Shown here piece by piece: positions 1 to 6,235 of a stretch of DNA of 8,295 bases. Made by a program: the position numbers and the translations under genes. How positions within the stretch are numbered: position 1 is the first letter of the stretch; each line of letters starts with the position of its first letter. The stretch is from an uncultured Eubacteriales bacterium. Its GTDB lineage: Bacteria > Bacillota > Clostridia > UMGS1810. The stretch is from assembly GCA_902493665.1 (NCBI GenBank), contig CABUQL010000039.1, forward strand, positions 1 through 8,295, in the 5' to 3' direction. The notes below the pieces were generated by a model that was not told the origin of the DNA, did not search any database, and worked only from the letters and a program-made list of their open reading frames with translations.

Positions 1-191
1 AGCTGGTTGCGCTTATTCCGCCGGTGGTTATAAATGCACTTGTTGTCGGAACATATCTTAAATTTTTGCTTTTTGCCGACACAAGCGTTTTTGTAACGAT
101 AGGCTACACGTTTTTAGGACAGCTTGGCGCCTGCTATTTAATAGGAATACCGTTTGCTTACGCTTTGGAAAAACACAACTTTGTTAAATAG
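1..191 (+). CDS. queT: QueT-like queuosine-precursor transporter, C-terminal fragment
   Basis: This is the 3' end of a gene that starts before the window. The frame begins at base 3 and gives 62 residues before a TAG stop at 189-191. The fragment is hydrophobic, with a segment IPPVVINALVVGTYLKF, then a helix around GYTFLGQLGACYLIGIPFAYAL and a short Lys/His-rich cytosolic tail. The 'PPVVxNAxxVG' and 'LGxxxxCYLxGxP' patterns are what I recall for QueT-family S components of ECF transporters, which import a 7-deazaguanine precursor of queuosine (preQ0/preQ1). That identification is from memory of the family and rests on only the last third of the protein. The next gene starts 12 bases downstream, and its ribosome binding site overlaps this stop codon, so the two are probably cotranscribed. 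Any preQ1 riboswitch would lie outside the window. Confidence 0.65.
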   Translation, partial: LVALIPPVVINALVVGTYLKFLLFADTSVFVTIGYTFLGQLGACYLIGIPFAYALEKHNFVK

Positions 192-203
192 GAGATTTTA
201 AAA

Positions 204-884
204 ATGATCGGAGTTCTGGTTAACGTATTTGCAATAGTTCTGGGAAGCGCTATAGGATTCCCCATTAAAAAAGGCATGCCCGAAAGATTTTCAAAATGCA
301 TTATGACGGCAATATCGCTTTGTATTATTTATACGGGAATTTCGGGGTCGCTTAAAGGCGAAAACTCGCTTGTTATTATAATTTCAATGGTTTTGGGTGC
401 ACTTTTGGGCGAGCTTTTGGATATCGACAAAGGCTTTAACAAAATGTCGCAGAAACTTGAAGAAAAGTTTTCAAATGGCGAAAAGTCATTTTCAAAGGGA
501 TTCATTTCCGCAAGCCTTATTTTTTGCATCGGTGCAATGGCGGTTGTGGGTCCGCTCCAAGCCGGACTTTCGGAAAATAACGAAATGCTTTTTTCAAAAT
601 CGGTAATGGACTTTTCAATTGCGGTTGTTCTTGCGTCGGGATTCGGATTTTTCCCCGTTGCGTTTTCCGCAGTGTCTGTTTTGGTGTATCAGGGCGCAAT
701 TGCGCTTTTGTCGGGCGTTGTGTCGCCTCTTTTTACGCAAAGTGTAATAAACGAAATGACATGTGTGGGGTCGATACTTATAATCGGTCTTGGTCTTAAC
801 ACTTTAAATATAACAAAAATAAAGCTTATGAATTTTATTCCGGCAATTTTTATGCCGATAGTACTTTGCCTAATTATAAAATAA
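204..884 (+). CDS. DUF554 family integral membrane protein
   Basis: A 226-residue, very hydrophobic protein with about seven predicted membrane segments (roughly residues 4-19, 34-48, 55-72, 100-118, 135-168 possibly as two, 187-204 and 208-225). One hydrophilic cytosolic-type loop lies at 75-98. The hallmark features of the DUF554 (YqgA/YdfK-like) family are visible: an N-terminal GVLVNVFAIVLGSAIG, the GALLGELLDID stretch near 65-75, and FCIGAMAVVGPLQAGL near 107-122. Length is normal for the family. No transport substrate or enzymatic role is established for it as far as I know, so function is left open. The ATG has an AGGAG site at 190-194. The gene sits 12 bases after the queT fragment and 12 bases before the glycosidase gene, which suggests one transcript. 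The stop is TAA. Confidence 0.9.
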   Translation: MIGVLVNVFAIVLGSAIGFPIKKGMPERFSKCIMTAISLCIIYTGISGSLKGENSLVIIISMVLGALLGELLDIDKGFNKMSQKLEEKFSNGEKSFSKGFISASLIFCIGAMAVVGPLQAGLSENNEMLFSKSVMDFSIAVVLASGFGFFPVAFSAVSVLVYQGAIALLSGVVSPLFTQSVINEMTCVGSILIIGLGLNTLNITKIKLMNFIPAIFMPIVLCLIIK

Positions 885-896
885 AGGAGAATTTAA

Positions 897-2663
897 ATGG
901 TAACTGTAAGAAGTGAAAAGGGTTTGAAAGTGTTTTCCGAAACAAACATTGAATTTTTGTGCGAAACAAAAGTTTTGGAAGAAAGAATAAGAGAATTTAC
1001 AATAACCTTAAAATGGAATATTGAAGATGTTAAAAAAGCAAAAAACGATGTTGTTGAAATTCGTTTTATTGCCGAAGATATCAATTCTCAGTATGTTTGG
1101 ACGCCGACGTGCGGTGCAAAAAGATTTTTGGACGTTGAATGGCGCACAAAAAATCCTGTTATGATGACAAAATCAGCTCCCGTTGCATGCGTTTTTAACG
1201 ATGACGAAATGAGCACGCTTACAATTGCATCGTCGGAAACAAAAAAAGTAACCTCTCTTGAAGCGGGCGTTGACGAGAGATCGTCCTCGATTTTTGCAAA
1301 GATTAAGATAGGTCTTTTGCAGTACACAAACAAAAACAGTTTAACGTTTAAGGTTTTGTTTGACGAAAAGAGCGAGCCTTATTATAAAGCGCTTGACAGA
1401 GTAAGAGCGTGGTGGGAAAAAACTCTTGATCTTACGCCTGCATACGTTCCCGATTCTGCCAAAAATCCCCTTTATTCCACATGGTACAACTTCCATCAGA
1501 GCATAAATGACAAAGATATTGAAAATGAGCTTATGCTTGCAAAGGATATCGGAATGAAAGCCGTTATAACAGACGACGGCTGGCATACCGAAAAAATCGG
1601 CGAAGGGTATGCATACTGCGGTGATTGGGAAGTTGTTGAAACAAAGTTTCCCGATATGGCGCAGCATGTGAAAAATGTTCACGATATGGGACTTAAATAT
1701 ATGCTTTGGTACAGTATTCCTTTTGTGGGCGAAAAATCAAAGGCATGGGACAGATTTAAAGATAAAACTTTATATAAAATCGGAAGACTTTCGGCTGCAA
1801 TTCTGGATCCGAGATATCCCGATGTGAGAGAGTATCTTATTTCCATATATGAAAATGCACTGAAAAAATACGATCTTGACGGATTTAAACTTGATTTTAT
1901 CGACAGATTTTTAATTCTTGACGAAAACGATAACAAAATAACCGACGAAATGGATTACGAGTGTGTTCAGGATGCTGCCGATGCACTTATGGTTGAGGTT
2001 TCAAAAAGACTTAAAGCAATTAAGAAGAATATTTTAATCGAATTCAGACAGTCATACATAGGTCCCGATATGAGAAAATATGCAAATATGTTCAGAGTTA
2101 ACGACTGCCCGAACGATTACGTTTCAAACAGAATCGGAATCTGCGATTTAAGACTTTTAAGCGGAAACACCGCCGTTCATTCCGATATGCTTATGTGGAA
2201 CAAAAACGAAAGCGACGAAGTCTGCGCGCGCCAGTTAATAAATGCGCTTTTCGGTGCAATTCAGGTTTCCGTAAAGATTAAAGACATACGTCCTTCGCAT
2301 TTAAAAGTGCTTAAATTTTATCTTGATTTCGCTCTGCAAAATAAGGATGTGCTTTTAAATTCATCTTTTGTGCCCTGTGAGCCGCAAAATCTTTACCCGG
2401 TTGTAAAAGCGTTTGACGATAAAACCGAAATAATTGCGGTTTATGCGAAAAATAAGATTTTTGAAATCTCCGATTCCAAAATCACAAAAATTATAAACGG
2501 CTCGTGCGAAGATGAAATTTACATAAAATCAAACTGCGAAAGAAAAGCAAAAATTGCGGTTAAAAACTGTTTCGGCGAAAATGTAAGAGAAGAAGAAATA
2601 ACGCTTATGTATGGCATAAATACCGTTAAAATTCCGCTCAGCGGAGTGTGTGAAATTATATAA
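897..2663 (+). CDS. GH36-type alpha-galactosidase (melibiase-like), cytoplasmic
   Basis: A 588-residue protein without a signal peptide, so probably cytosolic. The layout fits clan GH-D alpha-galactosidases: an N-terminal beta domain (about 1-185), a TIM barrel (about 190-470) and a short C-terminal beta domain (about 480-588). In the barrel, PLYSTWYNFHQ (191-201) and ITDDGWH (224-230) form the substrate pocket, LDPRYPDVREYL follows near 303-314, and DGFKLDFID (328-336) carries the likely nucleophile Asp333. RVNDCPND (400-407) probably supplies the acid/base, Asp403 or less likely Asp407, and RLLSGNTAVHSDMLMW (419-434) is a further conserved block. It is shorter than classical GH36 enzymes of about 700 residues, so it likely belongs to a compact subgroup, and the exact sugar is uncertain. 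The expected reaction is hydrolysis of terminal alpha-galactosides. No sugar transporter or regulator is adjacent. GGAG at 886-889 supports the ATG start. Confidence 0.87.
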   Translation: MVTVRSEKGLKVFSETNIEFLCETKVLEERIREFTITLKWNIEDVKKAKNDVVEIRFIAEDINSQYVWTPTCGAKRFLDVEWRTKNPVMMTKSAPVACVFNDDEMSTLTIASSETKKVTSLEAGVDERSSSIFAKIKIGLLQYTNKNSLTFKVLFDEKSEPYYKALDRVRAWWEKTLDLTPAYVPDSAKNPLYSTWYNFHQSINDKDIENELMLAKDIGMKAVITDDGWHTEKIGEGYAYCGDWEVVETKFPDMAQHVKNVHDMGLKYMLWYSIPFVGEKSKAWDRFKDKTLYKIGRLSAAILDPRYPDVREYLISIYENALKKYDLDGFKLDFIDRFLILDENDNKITDEMDYECVQDAADALMVEVSKRLKAIKKNILIEFRQSYIGPDMRKYANMFRVNDCPNDYVSNRIGICDLRLLSGNTAVHSDMLMWNKNESDEVCARQLINALFGAIQVSVKIKDIRPSHLKVLKFYLDFALQNKDVLLNSSFVPCEPQNLYPVVKAFDDKTEIIAVYAKNKIFEISDSKITKIINGSCEDEIYIKSNCERKAKIAVKNCFGENVREEEITLMYGINTVKIPLSGVCEII

Positions 2664-2690
2664 TTTAAGCAAAAATAAGGAGGAATTATT

Positions 2691-4220
2691 ATGAAGAAAA
2701 AAGTTTTTTGCAAGGTTGTTTCAATTGTTTTGGCAGCGCTGATTGTTTTAAGTTTTTCGTCTGTTTTTGCGTCGGACGATTTGTTTGCGGCAATGACAAA
2801 ACAGAGCGAAAATGTATCGATGAGCTTTAATGCATCATTTACGCTCGATAAACCGATTGATTTTATTAACAAAATTATTGATGCCAAAGACTATATGAGT
2901 AACTTTATTGATGCTGATATGGCACTTTCGGATCTTTTTAAATCTAAGGTTAAATGCGATGTAAAATGCGTTTCTTCAAATAATTTTCAGACATTTAAGA
3001 TATACATGCTTCTTACTGCGGACGTTCCTGTAAATCTTACGGATTATTTTAAATCGCAGACGCAGGTAAAGCGGGCTTGCTGGATAAACTTTGACGTTTC
3101 AAACGGAAACAGAGTTTATACAATGACGGTAAAATCGCCGTTTGATAGAAAGTACACATATCATGATTTGGAAAAAATAAATCCCGGAATAATTGACATC
3201 GTAAGCGGGCTTGTTTCTCCGGAAAATGTAAAAGAAATGAACTCAAAGGTTTTGGATATTTACAAAAAATATGCGAAAATCGATAAAAGAGGAAACGAAT
3301 ACACGCTCAGTTTTACAGATGAAAGTGCAAAAAATATGATTAAAGATCTTCTTGTTTTTATGAACGAAGAAGTAAACAAGAATAATTCTCTTTTTTCTGA
3401 CGAAGACGGCGGCAGATATGCATATAATATGTTTAATGACGCAATAGAAGATATTGAAAAATTAAAAGATGTTCCGATAATTGCACAAGACGGAATTAAA
3501 ATTAAAATTTCGCTTGATAAAAATAACAGAGTATCGCTTCAAAGCGTAAGCGCAAAAGTTGATGTTAACTTAAAGAAATATAAAGAAGCACTTTATGACA
3601 AAACAAAATATACGGGAGATGAGTATGTTGCGTTTACGTTAAAATGCGATATGTCGTATTCCTACGGCGATGCGGCGGTTGATTTTCCGACTCTTACAGA
3701 TGAAAACACGGTAGACTTTTACGAAAAATACATTGCTCCGTATGAACGTGACGTTGAAGATTACGGAAACGATAAGTGGGTAAAGCTCGATAAACTTTAC
3801 CGTACAGACGAAGATTTTATAAACGGCAGAAATTATGTTGTTTTTGAAGACAAAGAATTTGTTTTTGAAAATGATGAGCTTTATATTCCATTTAATAAGT
3901 TGTGTGAAAATTATAAAATCGATGACATTAAAAACGATAACGGAAAAATAACCGTAACCGTAAATAATAAATTTTTAGACGCTAAAGAAATTGTTTTAAA
4001 TATCGATTCGCCGATTGTAACCGTTAACGGAACAGAAAAAAATCTCGGTAAAAATGTAATTGAAAGAAACGGAATTGTTTTTGTTCCGCAAAATTTTGCG
4101 GAAGTTTTAAACAGTAATGTTAATTCTTATATGATGTACCGCGAAAACAATGTATGGTCGGGAGAAATAGTGATAGATTTCCTCTTCGATTACGAAAAAT
4201 ATGTTGAAAGCATGGAGTAG
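2691..4220 (+). CDS. Secreted protein with C-terminal copper-amine-oxidase-like (stalk) domain
   Basis: A 509-residue protein beginning with a typical Sec signal peptide: Lys-rich n-region (2-4), hydrophobic core (about 9-24) and likely cleavage after Ala27 (VFA-SDD). There is no lipobox cysteine at the cleavage site and no sorting motif, so it should be released or held by its own domains. Residues about 383-497 resemble the copper amine oxidase N-terminal-like domain (PF07833) common in clostridial surface proteins. The repeating pattern is visible as NYVVFEDKEFVFENDELYIPF and then SPIVTVNGTEKNLG followed by NGIVFVPQNFAEVLN. The central region (about 30-380) is rich in beta-type alternation and charged helices, and I do not recognise it. 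Despite the domain name, no copper or amine oxidase chemistry is implied. AAGGAGG at 2677-2683 decides the start. It is the last gene of the train before the 4258-4295 terminator. Confidence 0.75.
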   Translation: MKKKVFCKVVSIVLAALIVLSFSSVFASDDLFAAMTKQSENVSMSFNASFTLDKPIDFINKIIDAKDYMSNFIDADMALSDLFKSKVKCDVKCVSSNNFQTFKIYMLLTADVPVNLTDYFKSQTQVKRACWINFDVSNGNRVYTMTVKSPFDRKYTYHDLEKINPGIIDIVSGLVSPENVKEMNSKVLDIYKKYAKIDKRGNEYTLSFTDESAKNMIKDLLVFMNEEVNKNNSLFSDEDGGRYAYNMFNDAIEDIEKLKDVPIIAQDGIKIKISLDKNNRVSLQSVSAKVDVNLKKYKEALYDKTKYTGDEYVAFTLKCDMSYSYGDAAVDFPTLTDENTVDFYEKYIAPYERDVEDYGNDKWVKLDKLYRTDEDFINGRNYVVFEDKEFVFENDELYIPFNKLCENYKIDDIKNDNGKITVTVNNKFLDAKEIVLNIDSPIVTVNGTEKNLGKNVIERNGIVFVPQNFAEVLNSNVNSYMMYRENNVWSGEIVIDFLFDYEKYVESME

Positions 4221-4257
4221 ACAATAGAGAATTAAACATAATTTAATAATTATAAAC

Positions 4258-4295
4258 AAAAAATCAGGACTTAAATTTTTAAGTCCTGATTTTTT
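4258..4295. terminator. Bidirectional intrinsic terminator between convergent genes
   Basis: A 17-bp perfect stem (4258-4274 with 4279-4295) with a four-base loop and a core of ATCAGGACTTAA. The A-run on the 5' side and T-run on the 3' side make it work in either direction. On the plus strand it ends the train finishing with the secreted-protein gene. On the minus strand it lies 111 bases beyond the spo0A stop. Confidence 0.93.
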
Positions 4296-4356
4296 ATAGG
4301 GAGATTCCAAAATGAGAAATTGTCTTAATTAAAAACCTTTGCCTTTGGCGCTAGAG

Positions 4357-4372
4357 ACTTAGACCTCTAAGT
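4357..4372. repeat. Short inverted repeat in the spo0A 3' flank
   Basis: ACTTAG-acct-CTAAGT is a perfect 6-bp stem with a four-base loop. It lies in the 111-base gap between the spo0A stop and the shared terminator. On the spo0A transcript it could form a small 3'-UTR hairpin, but there is no T-run next to it, so it is not a terminator by itself. Nothing else in 4296-4406 could be identified. Confidence 0.35.
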
Positions 4373-4406
4373 TGTTAAATTCCCGTTTTTCGCCTTATCA
4401 CCCATC

Positions 4407-5207
4407 TTATGCAATCTGGCAGGTATCTTTCATCTGCAAACGGAGCTTATCGGAAATCATAGCGATAAATTCACTGTTTGTCGGCTTGCCCTTACTGCTT
4501 AAAATTGTGTACCCGAAAAGAGAATCCAAAACATCCGGGTCGCCTCTGTCCCATGCAACTTCAATTGCGTGACGGATTGCACGCTCAACTCTCGAAGAAG
4601 TTGTGTTATACTTTCTTGCAATGGTCGGATACAAAATCTTCGTAACCGAATTTATGGTATCCATATCTCTTATAACCATCATAATTGCTTCTCTTATGTA
4701 CTGATATCCTTTAATATGTGCAGGAATACCGATTTTCTGGATGATTGAAGTAACACCTGTTTCAAGGTCAAAGCCTTCTGCGGAAATTCTTACAATGTTT
4801 TTCATATTTTTAAAAGGAGAAGAACAGTCTTTAAATTCTTTAACTCTTTCTGCAATGACTGAAAATTCAAGAGGTTTAAGCATAAAATATTTTGCGCCCA
4901 GGCTCATTGCCTTTGAAGTGATTTTGTCGCTTCCGATTGAAGAAATCACAATTACATTCGGTTTCTTTGCAATGTCAGACGAATTCATAATCTTTGAAAG
5001 TGCGCCGAACCCGTCAAGCTGGGGCATAACAACGTCAATAAGCAGCACATCGGGCTTTGTAAGACGTATCATATCTCACGCCTCTTTTCCGTCATACGCA
5101 ACACCAACCAAATCAATTCCCGTAACAGTTGCAAAATAATCTTTCAAATTTCTGCAAAACTCTCTGTTATCATCTGCTATAAGAACCCTTACATTTTCAT
5201 TATTCAT
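4407..5207 (-). CDS. spo0A: Spo0A sporulation response regulator, interrupted by in-frame TGA at codon 44
   Basis: The frame from ATG 5205-5207 to TAA 4407-4409 is 266 codons, the usual Spo0A length, but codon 44 (5076-5078) is TGA. Codons 1-43 encode a receiver start with VRVLIADDNREFC, including the acidic-pocket Asp12/Asp13. After the TGA come the phosphoacceptor Asp58 in LLIDVVMPQLDG, the conserved Lys111 in LKPLE, and a complete DNA-binding domain (about 150-266). That domain has IGIPAHIKGYQYIREAI, the recognition region SSRVERAIRHAIEVAW and KPTNSEFIAM, all nearly identical to B. subtilis Spo0A as I recall it. The TGA aligns with a Leu in B. subtilis (ECLSLF region), without insertion or deletion. 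AGGAGG at 5215-5220 fixes the upstream start. Possible readings are readthrough, restart at ATG 5070-5072 (221 residues), recent loss, or sequence error. spoIVB, the usual upstream neighbour, is absent; a divergent Nudix gene lies there instead. Confidence 0.95.
5076..5078 (-). other. In-frame TGA codon 44 in spo0A with nearby restart ATG
   Basis: Reading on the minus strand, the codons are GAG GCG TGA GAT ATG. An overlapping plus-strand frame translates the same bases consistently, so this is not a misreading of the given text. The next ATG (5070-5072) is two codons away and has AAGAGG at 5081-5086, eight bases upstream, which is a plausible internal ribosome binding site. By eye there is no strong hairpin directly after the TGA. 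The base after the stop is G. Confidence 0.9.
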
Positions 5208-5214
5208 TTATTTT

Positions 5215-5220
5215 CCTCCT
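5215..5220 (-). promoter_or_regulatory. Ribosome binding site fixing the full-length spo0A start
   Basis: AGGAGG on the minus strand lies seven bases before ATG 5205-5207. It is a near-ideal site, and it shows that translation begins upstream of the TGA. The upstream codons are therefore meant to be translated rather than being leader sequence. Confidence 0.93.
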
Positions 5221-5255
5221 AAAGTATTTTTATTTTGTTTTATCTGACAAGGATA

Positions 5256-5285
5256 ATTATAAAACATTTGCAATAATGAGTGCAA
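5256..5285 (-). promoter_or_regulatory. Candidate sigma-A promoter of spo0A
   Basis: On the minus strand, a perfect TATAAT (5256-5261) lies about 49 bases before the spo0A ATG. A weak -35 element, TTGCAC (5280-5285), sits 18 bases further upstream. Start of transcription would be near 5249. I found no convincing sigma-H promoter (AGGAAWW ... GAAT) on this strand between here and 5400. Confidence 0.5.
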
Positions 5286-5367
5286 TAAAAAACGGTTAAT
5301 CTTAGCACTATATTTACATTATTTTACATAAAAGGTAATAAAAGGAAAACTAAAGACAAAATAATAT

Positions 5368-5400
5368 GTTCAATTAATTTGAACTTTTTGCAGATTGAAC
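5368..5400. repeat. Operator-like inverted repeat with a third half-site
   Basis: GTTCAA (5368-5373) and TTGAAC (5379-5384) form a perfect inverted repeat with a five-base spacer. A further TTGAAC follows at 5395-5400, 16 bases in register from the previous copy. It lies about 110 bases upstream of the spo0A -10 candidate, in a position where a transcription factor could act. The binding protein is unknown. Confidence 0.4.
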
Positions 5401-5540
5401 TTATACAACAAAATGAGCTTTGCGGGTGAACATCAGAAAAATGAAGGATTTAATCGCAATGCGTATTTTTAAAATGTTTTAAGTCGGTTTATGTTTTTTT
5501 ACATAATTTGACACAAGCATTACAAAATGATTAATTAATA

Positions 5541-5578
5541 TGCAAATATTTGCAAATTCGGCTTTAAAAGCTTATAAT
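5541..5578 (+). promoter_or_regulatory. Plus-strand promoter candidate with a palindrome over its -35
   Basis: TTGCAA (5550-5555), a 17-base spacer and TATAAT (5573-5578) make a fair sigma-A promoter. A perfect 14-bp palindrome, TGCAAATATTTGCA (5541-5554), covers most of the -35 element and looks like a repressor operator. Transcription would begin near 5585, about 185 bases before the Nudix start, giving either a long leader or a short untranslated RNA. Confidence 0.4.
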
Positions 5579-5708
5579 ATGATTAAAATAAGGCAGAGTT
5601 TTAAGATAATGTCTGTTTTAATAACGTTTTTAATAAGGCTTTTTGTCCAAAATATCAGATATGTCAAAATGCGGGCAATTATGCAAGAAAAATTTGTTAT
5701 AATTGTTA

Positions 5709-5737
5709 TGGACATTACCTTAAAAATTTGATAAAAT
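5709..5737 (+). promoter_or_regulatory. Sigma-A promoter candidate for the Nudix-thrC pair
   Basis: TGGACA (5709-5714), a 17-base spacer and TAAAAT (5732-5737) each differ from consensus at one base. The predicted transcript start near 5744 leaves a 25-base leader before the Nudix ATG. Confidence 0.6.
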
Positions 5738-5768
5738 ATATCTTAAATTGATAAGCTTGGTGGGAACT

Positions 5769-6176
5769 ATGAAGTACGAAAAATCATGCGGTGCAATAGT
5801 TTATAAAATTGAAAATAACAGCGTTTATCTTTTAATGGTTATGCATTTAAACGGCGGACACTGGTCTTTTCCGAAAGGACACATTGAAAACGGCGAAACC
5901 GAAAAAGAAACCGCTTTAAGAGAAATTAAAGAGGAAACAAATATTGATGTTCGTCTTGACACGTCTTTTCGCCATGTTGTTACCTATTCGCCTAAAAGCG
6001 GTGTTATGAAAGATGTGGTATATTTTGCCGCAACATCTTTAAATGAAGATTTTATCCCCCAAAAAGAAGAGATATCAAAAATTAAATGGGTTAATTTAAA
6101 TGATGCTGATAAAACGGTTACATTTGATAACGATAAAAATTTAGTAAAGATTTTTAAGGAATATATTAAAAAATAA
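5769..6176 (+). CDS. Nudix hydrolase, bis(5'-nucleosyl)-tetraphosphatase (Ap4A hydrolase) type
   Basis: A 135-residue protein starting at ATG 5769; an in-frame TTG at 5748 would add seven residues but has no better ribosome binding site. A weak GGTGGG site (5759-5764) precedes the ATG. The order is typical of small asymmetric Ap4A hydrolases: KSCGAIVY (5-12), GGHWSFPKGHIENGE, then the Nudix box at 37-59 (G-x5-E-x7-REIKEE-T-N-I), followed by FRHVVTYSP and a KDVVYFAA strand. The metal-binding glutamates of REIKEE (E52, E55, E56) are present, but the near-terminal Gly of the box is Asn58. The likely role is splitting Ap4A or related dinucleotides in the cytosol; the exact substrate is inferred from the family. 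The gene lies 59 bases before thrC and probably shares its transcript. Confidence 0.86.
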   Translation: MKYEKSCGAIVYKIENNSVYLLMVMHLNGGHWSFPKGHIENGETEKETALREIKEETNIDVRLDTSFRHVVTYSPKSGVMKDVVYFAATSLNEDFIPQKEEISKIKWVNLNDADKTVTFDNDKNLVKIFKEYIKK

Positions 6177-6204
6177 CATTTAAATATATACAAAAGAATT
6201 TTGT

Positions 6205-6220
6205 GCATATTAGTATATGC
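6205..6220 (+). repeat. Small hairpin directly before the thrC ribosome binding site
   Basis: GCATAT-tagt-ATATGC is a perfect 6-bp stem with a four-base loop, ending three bases before the AAAGGA site of thrC. It is AT-rich and has no T-run, so it is not a terminator. It could be an operator or RNA processing site, or chance. Confidence 0.3.
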
Positions 6221-6235
6221 TGAAAGGAACTTAAA

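Larger units (their letters stand above)
5221..5747. other. AT-rich intergenic region between divergent spo0A and the Nudix gene
   Basis: No credible gene is visible on either strand over roughly 530 bases; the longest plus-strand frame (5540-5731) has no ribosome binding site and a low-complexity composition. The region contains the spo0A promoter candidate, a GTTCAA/TTGAAC inverted repeat, a 14-bp palindrome overlapping a plus-strand promoter candidate, and a second plus-strand promoter close to the Nudix gene. Three sites lie one mismatch from the Spo0A box TGTCGAA: TGTCCAA at 5644-5650, TGTCAAA at 5662-5668, and TGTCAAA on the minus strand at 5507-5513. In DNA this AT-rich these could be chance. 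Confidence 0.6.

Noticed and set aside
2519..2887. 122-residue minus-strand frame across the GH36/secreted-protein junction
   Set aside because: It is antisense to two well-supported genes and its start region crosses the signal-peptide coding sequence; no family resemblance.
4341..4380. tRNA-like hairpin region near the spo0A 3' end
   Set aside because: Only one short stem forms. There is no acceptor stem, no T-loop sequence and no 3' end consistent with a tRNA.
5076..5078. Genome-wide use of TGA as Trp (code 4) as the explanation
   Set aside because: All of about 20 Trp codons in the window are TGG. In an AT-rich genome with reassigned TGA many would be TGA.
5030..5078. Selenocysteine insertion at the spo0A TGA
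   Set aside because: The aligned residue in the Spo0A family is Leu-like rather than Cys, and no convincing SECIS-type hairpin follows the TGA by eye. A computed fold could revise this.
4741..5139. 132-residue plus-strand frame opposite spo0A
   Set aside because: It is a shadow of the conserved Spo0A coding frame; its own translation has no family resemblance and no ribosome binding site.
5540..5731. 63-residue plus-strand frame in the spo0A-Nudix gap
   Set aside because: It has no ribosome binding site, low-complexity AT-driven composition and no recognisable domain, and it overlaps promoter elements.
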